Source of the DNA: Helopsaltes ochotensis
Lineage: Eukaryota > Chordata > Aves > Passeriformes > Locustellidae
Direction: 5' to 3'
DNA length: 64,000 nt
Assembly: GCA_013400155.1 (NCBI GenBank)
Contig: VXBM01000001.1
Span: 4,314,382 to 4,378,381 of the forward strand
The position numbers and the translations under genes were made by a program. Each line of letters begins with the position of its first letter. The stretch's first letter is position 1. Below the pieces are notes generated by a model. That model saw only the letters and a program-made list of their open reading frames with translations, was not told the origin of the DNA and searched no databases. Of the stretch, positions 53,001-62,000 are shown piece after piece.

Positions 53001-56000
53001 AACACCACAGCACCTTCAGTATTACTTAAAATACTGAAAAACAAACAATGAAAAAATTATTTTAATACATTCCTTTACTTTGCACTATGAAAGCATTATG
53101 CTTACCCTTTCAAAACAACACCTCAAGTTCAACCTTGCTGCAGTTATGCCACTTACAGTTGGCTTCCAATAATGAGTACAGCATTACAAAACTCCATTTA
53201 ATTGGTAAAATAAATCACTATTTTACATACTACATGCAGCACCAGAAGCTTTCAAGTTAACAGATAGTTGGAGAGAGACTTCTTACCCTGGTTTTGCATT
53301 CTTCCCTAACAATCTCCCATCACATAGCATTTGAGATAAGACACTGGGTTGGAAGGAATATTGTTCTAAAGCAGTACATTCGTATGTACTTTGAAAAATT
53401 TATATTCTTGACCTGAAGGAGATTTAGTCCAGAGAAATCTACTCTTACTGTTAAAGCAAGAAATGAGCCAACAGCAGCAGTGCTGTTCAGATTAGTTTTG
53501 GATACTTTTTAACTGAGCTGATCCTGAAGACGCTTTGTCATAGGACTTTTTAAATTAAACCACCCAAGAAAATCTGCAAGCTGTAATTTGTATTAGTCCT
53601 TACTTGGAAAAAAATATAAAAAGATAATTATAGCCACATAAAAATTTATTTCAATTAAGTACTGTAAGTAACTTTATGTACATAATGCAATTCCATTTCA
53701 TAGGCTTTTCCTATCTCTAGGTCTCTGGCTAAGTTTGGGAGCTAAGGAAGAGGTCACTTTACATTTCTTCACTACATGGACACTCAAATATGGGAGTTCA
53801 GGATCCACTGACTACACTGAAAAAACAATGATCATGTTCCTGTACTTCTGCAAACCCAAGTTTTAACAAACAAACTCTGGCAAAGCAGAGCTAAAGCCAA
53901 TCCTCTCCAACATTTTTAGTTCCTATTGATAATGAAAGCCTTCTATTTCCAGTCACTGAAACTGCTGTGCTGTAATGAATATTCTTTCTGAACAGATGCA
54001 GCATGAAGCTTCAATACACTTCTGAAACTAAGTCATAAGGAGGTTAAGAAAAGTAAATAAAGCTTCTCTTCACATTGAAGTTTTCACCTTCCTTTAGAAA
54101 AAAATGCCACCACAATAAGGCTATGAAGCAAAGAGCACCTCCAGAAAGAAAGAAGTGGGGAACAGAGGTAAATAGAATTTCCATTTTTACTTTCAAGTTC
54201 CCTGAGCAAAGCTTCTTAAAGAGATGATCATTAACCACTTCACATTTCCTAATTACAGACATAATTCTCCTATACATATTTTCACATTAATCTGGCACTG
54301 CAGAAACATTAAAGCTGCTATTATTTCATTTAGTATAACCTTTGCTAAAATACTTCAGACATCTCTCCAAATGGACATTAATTCCCTTTTCCTTAACAGT
54401 GTATTAACGAGTGAGTGGTTACAGGTATTACTTGTAAGGAGAAAAGGTGTCTGTACTAATTAGTAAGTTAAAATTAATACTTGGAATAGAAAAAAAAAAA
54501 AAAGAAGAAACTACTATGAAAAAAATAGAGTTACATTTGAATGCATAATGCTTGGATGGGTTCTTTTTTCCTTTGCTGAAGATGAAATTCTGCTGTTTGA
54601 CCAGCTTCAGAAATAGAATCCTATCTGTGACATCTGGGTTTGGTTTTTTCCTCCCTCCAGGCTGTCACTGGACCAGGTGCTGCTTGTGTGACATTTTGTC
54701 ACCTGCCCTTGGCCTGCTATTTTTAAACAGTTCTCGTCAGCTATCTTTTAAGAGGAGCAGAAAATACAGAGCAGCACAAGCAGAAGGATATATTCTCCCA
54801 CTGAGCTAAGCCAGCATGCAGGATAATTCTGCACATCTTCAGAAGTCCCTCGTGCAACTCTATAGAAACAGATTAATGGAATCCTTTCAAAACACACCTG
54901 TATTAAAAGCATTCAAAAGAGACTGGCAATATACCAATCATAAGGCCACAAATTAATTATGAACAATTATACAGCCTTTCATATTGGTTATAATGTTTTA
55001 ATATTTTGTTGCTTGAAGCAAATTATTCAATTGAAAAAAGAAGCCATCTGCAGATTACAAAACTGCATAATTATCTAAGGAACAACAAGAGAGTAGAGAA
55101 AGGAAATTATAATTTTTTAATTTAAAGGTGCAATGTAGAACTGTGAAAAGTAATTAAGAATATGTACTTTCAAAGACCTATTTAGGTCTTTGAACAAATA
55201 AATGACTGTTGGAAAACAATCAATTTGAGGAAAAACACATGTATGTTACCTGAGCATTTACAAAATGTTTGTAAGCACATATTTCTAATTATAGTTATAA
55301 AACAAAATCTCTAGTTTACTTTTCAAGCGTATTAAGCACACTAAACAGAAACACAGAAAAGTTAAGAGCACAGAAGTTATGAATTCCAGCAGTTCAGAGA
55401 AATCATAAATAGGAACCCTTCCAGTAACAACATCCCCAGTACTTGTATTCAGTGTACATCTGCCATTTTCAGTCTGCCTGTCTTGGTTTCATAATTATTT
55501 ACTGAGTCTATTTTCAATTACCTGCTTTTTTAACATACACTTTTCAAGTACATTTTTATAACATACACGTTTTTCCAATTCCTAGTTTAGAAAGAAAAAA
55601 ATCTAGTTGTATACTTCTTGCTCTTCTAACACTTCAGAGCATAAATGAAGTTTTGATGATTCTTGTATAGCCCAGGCTGCTGCTGGTTATCTTACACCAT
55701 TAAATTTCTTAAATTATCTTTCCTAACAACATTTGGAGAGACTTTTCTTGCTGAATTGCCTGGGTGCTCTGCTGCCTGTGCAATATCATACTCATCATGG
55801 CAGAGAGCACATCCTCTAAAATTCCTTTTTAGAGCACATCAAGTCTGTGCATCTTCTCTTCTGTATTATACTGGAAATGAGACATAAATGGAATTTAACT
55901 TTACCTTGTTCTTTGTAAACGAGAGTAATGATCTTGAATGAATTCTGAAATCTTTCTAACAACTTAAGGAAGTATATCCTTCCCACATATGAATCTTTAT

Positions 56001-59000
56001 TGATTCTTTCACAAATAAGCTTTTTTAAATTGTCTAGATGATTTTGAGTTACACGATCAGTTTTGAGAAACAATGCTGTTCCAGAAATAGTAAACATGAG
56101 TATCAGACACAGTTTTAACACTATTGCATTTCTTCTTTTATTCATTTACTCTTCCTAAGCGCTTCATGGTTTTTTGAACTTGTGCAACCCTAATCAGCCC
56201 CTGGATATGAACACTTACATAGTGAAGGAATTATAAGATTACACTTACCTACTCTAACCTTTCTTGTGTAACAATCAACATTCCAAGAAACAATGTTCAC
56301 TGCTTATATATTGGGTAAAACTTCTTGCACTATTTATTAAACCTCATGATTTGCACCAATATGGACTACTTGTACCAATTCAGCAATTAGTATTTGGCAA
56401 AAGATTTGCCAGCAAATAGCAAAGTTGGTCTGCTTTCGACCTGTCCTGAACTTTCTGGGAATGAGAACTTCCTCTCACATAATTCTTAAGATCACTGTTG
56501 ATATCAATTACAATTTATGACTACATAATCCCGTGACAAGGTCAAACAAAACTGGCAACAGGACTAGGTCTGTTCTATTTCTTTAGTAATAGTATCTCTT
56601 TTATCACTCTTTTCTATGATTTTCAAGTTAGTGCCAACAAAAGGCACTAAAAACCAGCAATACTTATTTGGACAGATAAGTAGCAAGTGGAGTAGGGTAA
56701 AGTTTAGACACAGGAAACTGCAAAAACCAAAGCAAGACCAGAATATTACCCAAAACATGTGAAATAAGATTATTCATCTCACATGTCTTCAGGAGCCTGG
56801 TTTATAGCACAACTTACAACTCCACACAGCCTTCCTCATCTCCCCACATCCCCAGCTCAGTTGTGAGTGTTTGCTCCAGGATTCACAAATGGCCACAAAG
56901 CATGAAGCATGTATGTATATACAAGCCTTCTAATATTTTTTACCTGAGTAGACCTTAGACTATTCTCTCTCCTTTTCCCCAAAATTACCGACATGTGAAA
57001 TTATGCTACCTTAACTCAACATACATGCCAAAGACAATTTCACCACCAAGAATGTTGTAAGCAAGGATTCACATAACAATCCATAAAACTAAAAGGTAGC
57101 TCTCTGAAGAAGTTTATTGACTTCATTCTCCGCAGTCTTTTTTTATGTGTATTTGTCATTTGCTCACATGCATAACTTAAACACCCACACTTACAGATCT
57201 TCAAAAAAACTAAAATACTGAGCAGAAGAAAAGTACTATTGTTTTCCAGAAGGGAAATATTAAGAACTATTACTGTGTTCACATGCATATACTTTAGCTG
57301 CTCAAAAACATATCACGGCAATGTGAAGTGTGTAATTATCAGCTATGAATATCAGTAATAAAACTTCTTCCTATCACTGACTAAGAATACATATCTTATC
57401 AGTAGGGAAAGCAACGTATAAAATAAAACAGAATATACATTACAGTGAAATACAGACTTTATAAGTAAATTACATTGCTCCTATAAAACAGCAGTCTTGA
57501 ATACATTTAAGTAGTGCAAATATTTTTAGCTTGAAAGCAGCTATATTTTCAAGATAATGGTACTTTGAAAGCAAGACTTGAACTTACAGTTAAATTTGGC
57601 ATTACTTATAAGTGGTAGACAAGTATTTGTACACATATGCTCATTCTACATGAAGCTCTAGAACTGTATTCAAAAGAGCAATATTGGTATTTTTCATTGG
57701 CGTGTTTGGATGGGCTAAAGTAAAACAGTATCCAAGCAGACTTTTCCATTAGCAATCTATACTTAAATATACAAAACCCTCAAAGCAGTAGCAAAGTGAG
57801 AAAGAAAAAAAGCAAAACAGCTTTAGGTCTTTGTGAGGTCAGTCTTCAATAGCACAATGAAAAAAGGGAACTAGAAGGAAAATCTACTATCTCTATAACC
57901 ACTTCTTAAACTACACAAAGCAAACAAAAAAACCCCACCACTCCTGACCAAACAGATTCAGCAGGTCAAAGACAAGGACATGCTCGTTGCCAGAAACAAA
58001 TTAGGAATTATGATCATACTACAGGATCCTTGCAAAAGACACTTATTTAATTTAAGAAATATCAACCATTTAATGAATATATTCTGTCCTGAAAAAAATA
58101 TATTAATAAGGATTTTCTTCAGTAAGCGGAGTTTTAAATGGAGGGGCAACATACTCTCTTTCCTTCAAAAGGATTAGCATGAGGGGCCGAATTTTGAACA
58201 CAAGTACACGTGCAAACACGTGTCTACTCTCTTGGTTTTTCATGAGCATTTACAGAAAAGGGGCTGATGAGCATCAAAATTTTGGCAAGTGCTGGTACAC
58301 TGCACTTTTTTCTAATGAAAGTGTTGCAAAAAGCTCCAACAGTGTAGCACCATTTCTAGGACTGAGATGACAACACTTGTTCTATTTGCATGACCTTTGT
58401 GTTCAGCTGCTGACTGCAAACACAAATATAATCCATTCACCTTCACTTTTCTTAGGTCATGTGGCAAACTTAGTGCTTTGCTTACAAAAAGCTTAGGAAC
58501 ACTTACAGCTGAACACAATCAGGTGGCATGTACTGAAATTAATGCAAATCAAAGCAGAAATATAAAGGTCCATTCTGTATTACAACAGTCTGAAGTTGCA
58601 TGTAATCTTCAAACACTTGGTTGTCAGAAATGTGGTTAATTTAAATTTAAACAAGAAATCTTAAATTTTGCTTAGTTTTCATATGACCTGATAGAGTCTT
58701 TACAAAAATCATGAAGTAACCCAGTAACTTCAGTTTTATATTTCACAAATAAATGGGTGATATTAAGTACTGAAAATCAAGATTAAAAATTTCCCTACAG
58801 ATGCTATTTCTATCTCTGAACTGTTGTATATTTATATTTAACATCTTGATCACTACTGAAATATTATGACATATTCAACACATGCTTTATGTATCTTTCT
58901 ACAGTATGATATCCCTTAAAATTAGGTATAATAAAGCCTACTCTTGAAATCTCCCTGTATATGTGTTGTCTCCAATAATTTATATTTGAAGTTGTATCAC

Positions 59001-62000
59001 ACCGATACTTTAAAAAAAACCAGAATTTTTGTTAGGTGGGGATTTATAAGTTACCAAGTTTGTTTCTGTTCTGATTTGGAATTAAAATCAAACATGACTG
59101 TTATCTAGTGTAACAACAAATTTCAAAGAAACATTTTGAAGGACAGGATTTCTCTCCTCAATTTTATACTTAGTTTCATGACCTGTCAGTAGCACATGTG
59201 CACAGCATATGATCTAACGCAGTTTTAATATTTTATTTAATTATTTAAAAATAGAACAAAGGCAGCTGCTAGTTACTACTGATCAAAATATTTTTTATAG
59301 CTCAGAATGCCTCTGTTTGTATTGTAATGCAATAGTTTGACATGGATAAGCACATTGCAACAGTGACATATTACACCACAGACAGGAGACACTTTTATGT
59401 AGGAAAGAAATGTTTTGGTCAGTGATAAGTGGCATCTACCCACAGCCTTTCTGATAATTCACTTTTGCCCTACACCTTTAGGTCAAAGCAGAATGTAAAT
59501 AAAAAAGGTTATAAAGTACTGCAAATGTAACCTTTCCTCATTAAAGCCAAACTGTCCCTCATACTTCTGTAGCATGTAATATATTTTATTGGCCACTCAG
59601 AATATAAATAAGACGGTTCAGGAAAAACATCTTAGGAGATATTGCACATTTCTGTCAAGGAGGCCTCGTTATGACTGACATGGGGAACAGCCAGATACCC
59701 TGGGCCATATATTGTAATTTGTCATTAGTTAAGCAAAGCTTAACTCCTTTACTCATTTTTTTCCTTTTTTTCTCTTCTTTTGAAGGAAGGAAAGTATTTG
59801 TGAGTATTGACTGATGGAAAAGAAAAATGCTGAAGCTGGTCTTGATGGTAGAGAAATCAGGTAAGGAAGTTTGCCAAAGTGTCTGGAGACAAACGAAAAT
59901 GAGAATTCCTTTTCAATGAATTTACATTCCTTAAATCTCAATGCACAAAAATGGCAAATTATTTGTAACGTTACACAGTTCCCAGACTATGAGGACAGAA
60001 AGACAGGAACATACAGAAGGGTTCCCCTACTCGGCAGGAAAAGCTGAGAAAAGGAAATCAGTGTTAGAAACAAAACAAGAGCTGACACTGAACACTTTCT
60101 CCCAAGACTGGGCCCATGATAAAATGCAGCTTAGATGGATATGCTGGTAATTTAGGTTCAGTAACCTCGGAGCTAGATTTCAAATCTCTTTTACAACAAG
60201 AAATACACAAAAATAACTGAGTGACTGAGTGACCCTGGCTCTCCTTGCGGCCAGTCAGACTGCCTCAATGTACGTAACTCAACATTGCAAGAGCGAGGAT
60301 CAGTTTCTGCTGCACTAACAATCTGTCAGACTTGCTCTGCTCCATTCTTGAAAGCAATAGAAACGTCCCTCCCCAAAAAATGTCACTGGATCACGTGCCC
60401 TCTCAAGGCCAAGTGGATCACGCTTTAAGAGATGCGATCTGCTTTGGTGACCTTGAAATAAACTCAATTTCCATGGCCTACAGGACAAAGCCTGACCATA
60501 CCTCAGACTGAGAGAAAGGTACGAAGCTTCAGCTGTTACAAACAAGAGGACAGACTCGCTCCTTCTTATCTCGAGCTTCTCCACTGCCTCCTCTGAACCA
60601 AACAGACCATGAGGAAATCAGACCCCAAAACAAGAACAAAATATCCCAGAAGCATTTCAATTTGGTCTTCCCATGAGAACTTTTTATGGTTAGTCCTCCC
60701 ACCCACATTTTAATTGGGAGTTCTTGTTCCATACCCAAGAGAATTATTTTTTGTTCCAAGTATCTGCTGGGACATGAAGGACAGATATGCCAAGAAGGAT
60801 GATGTTCCAAGCAAAGTTTCAAACTTCAGATAAACCACTTGCAATATTTTACTCATGAATACATATACAGACAGTATGTCTAAAAATAAGTATTTGCTGG
60901 CAGCAGCAGGTTCAGGAAATGATCCTGAAACAGCTCCAGTGGCTCTGTAACATGCATTGGAGGCTCCAAGAAACATATAGTTTTTCTAGAATCAAATCTT
61001 CCTGTATTTTCAAAATCAGAGGATTTTGATACTCACGCTTTTCACCCTTTCTACTTAAAAATTTGGATAGTAAATGTAGGGCAAACTGATCTGTAAGTAC
61101 TGCTAGCTGTGATTGCTTGAGAAAAAAGGGCTCATTTATCAAGAGAAGAACAATTTTTAAAAGTCATTAAAAAACCATCTTATTGCTTTTATTTTAAACT
61201 AGGATTTTTGTGGCTGTTTTATTTTGTATCTGCAGAAGAAATAGTGCACAAACCTAAGAGAGGACAATCAGATGCAAGAGGAAGTAAAGATTTAAAGGGA
61301 ATAAACAATTTACTACGGAAGACAGAGGTGGTAAAATGAAGAGGAACTAGCTCAGAGAGTTGGTTAAGTTAATAATACTCCAGAAATTTCACACAAGAGG
61401 CATTCACATGAGTTTCTCTACAAGGAACTGAAAATAATTAAGCTGAAGTACATAACCAATATACTCAAAAAAATTCAAGGTGAAAATAAAACAAAAATTT
61501 GGCAATGACTTAAAAGCAAGCCAAAGCAAGCAGAACTGATCACTTACTTTCTGAATGAGTTAACAGACTAAAATGTCCCGCTACCTTAAGTGAGAGAGTC
61601 AGATGAGAGTGGAATAACTAAGAAAAAGCAAGTGAGTTTAGAAGACAACAAAGTGAAATGTGAGGATGGTGCAGAGGACAGCAGCTGAAAACCTTCTGCA
61701 CCTTTGTAGAGAAAAAGAAGTGGGATGTACAAGAAAACACTCAAGACCAATTTTCACAGAAAAAGAAACAGCAAAAATGCAGTAGGAAAGTGATTTGAGG
61801 ATTGAATCAATTTTTGCAGAAGAATGGTTTTCAGGAAAAGGAATCAGTTAAAATAGTAACATAGATCATCTGTTTAACACAGAGTAAGGCAACACCTCTT
61901 GCAAGGGAGAACGAACGTGTCCTGAAAGAGCCACTCCTACAAATATTCCCAGTCACACTGCAGTGTGAAAACAGGAGCAGGGAAAGTGCACATAAGGCCA

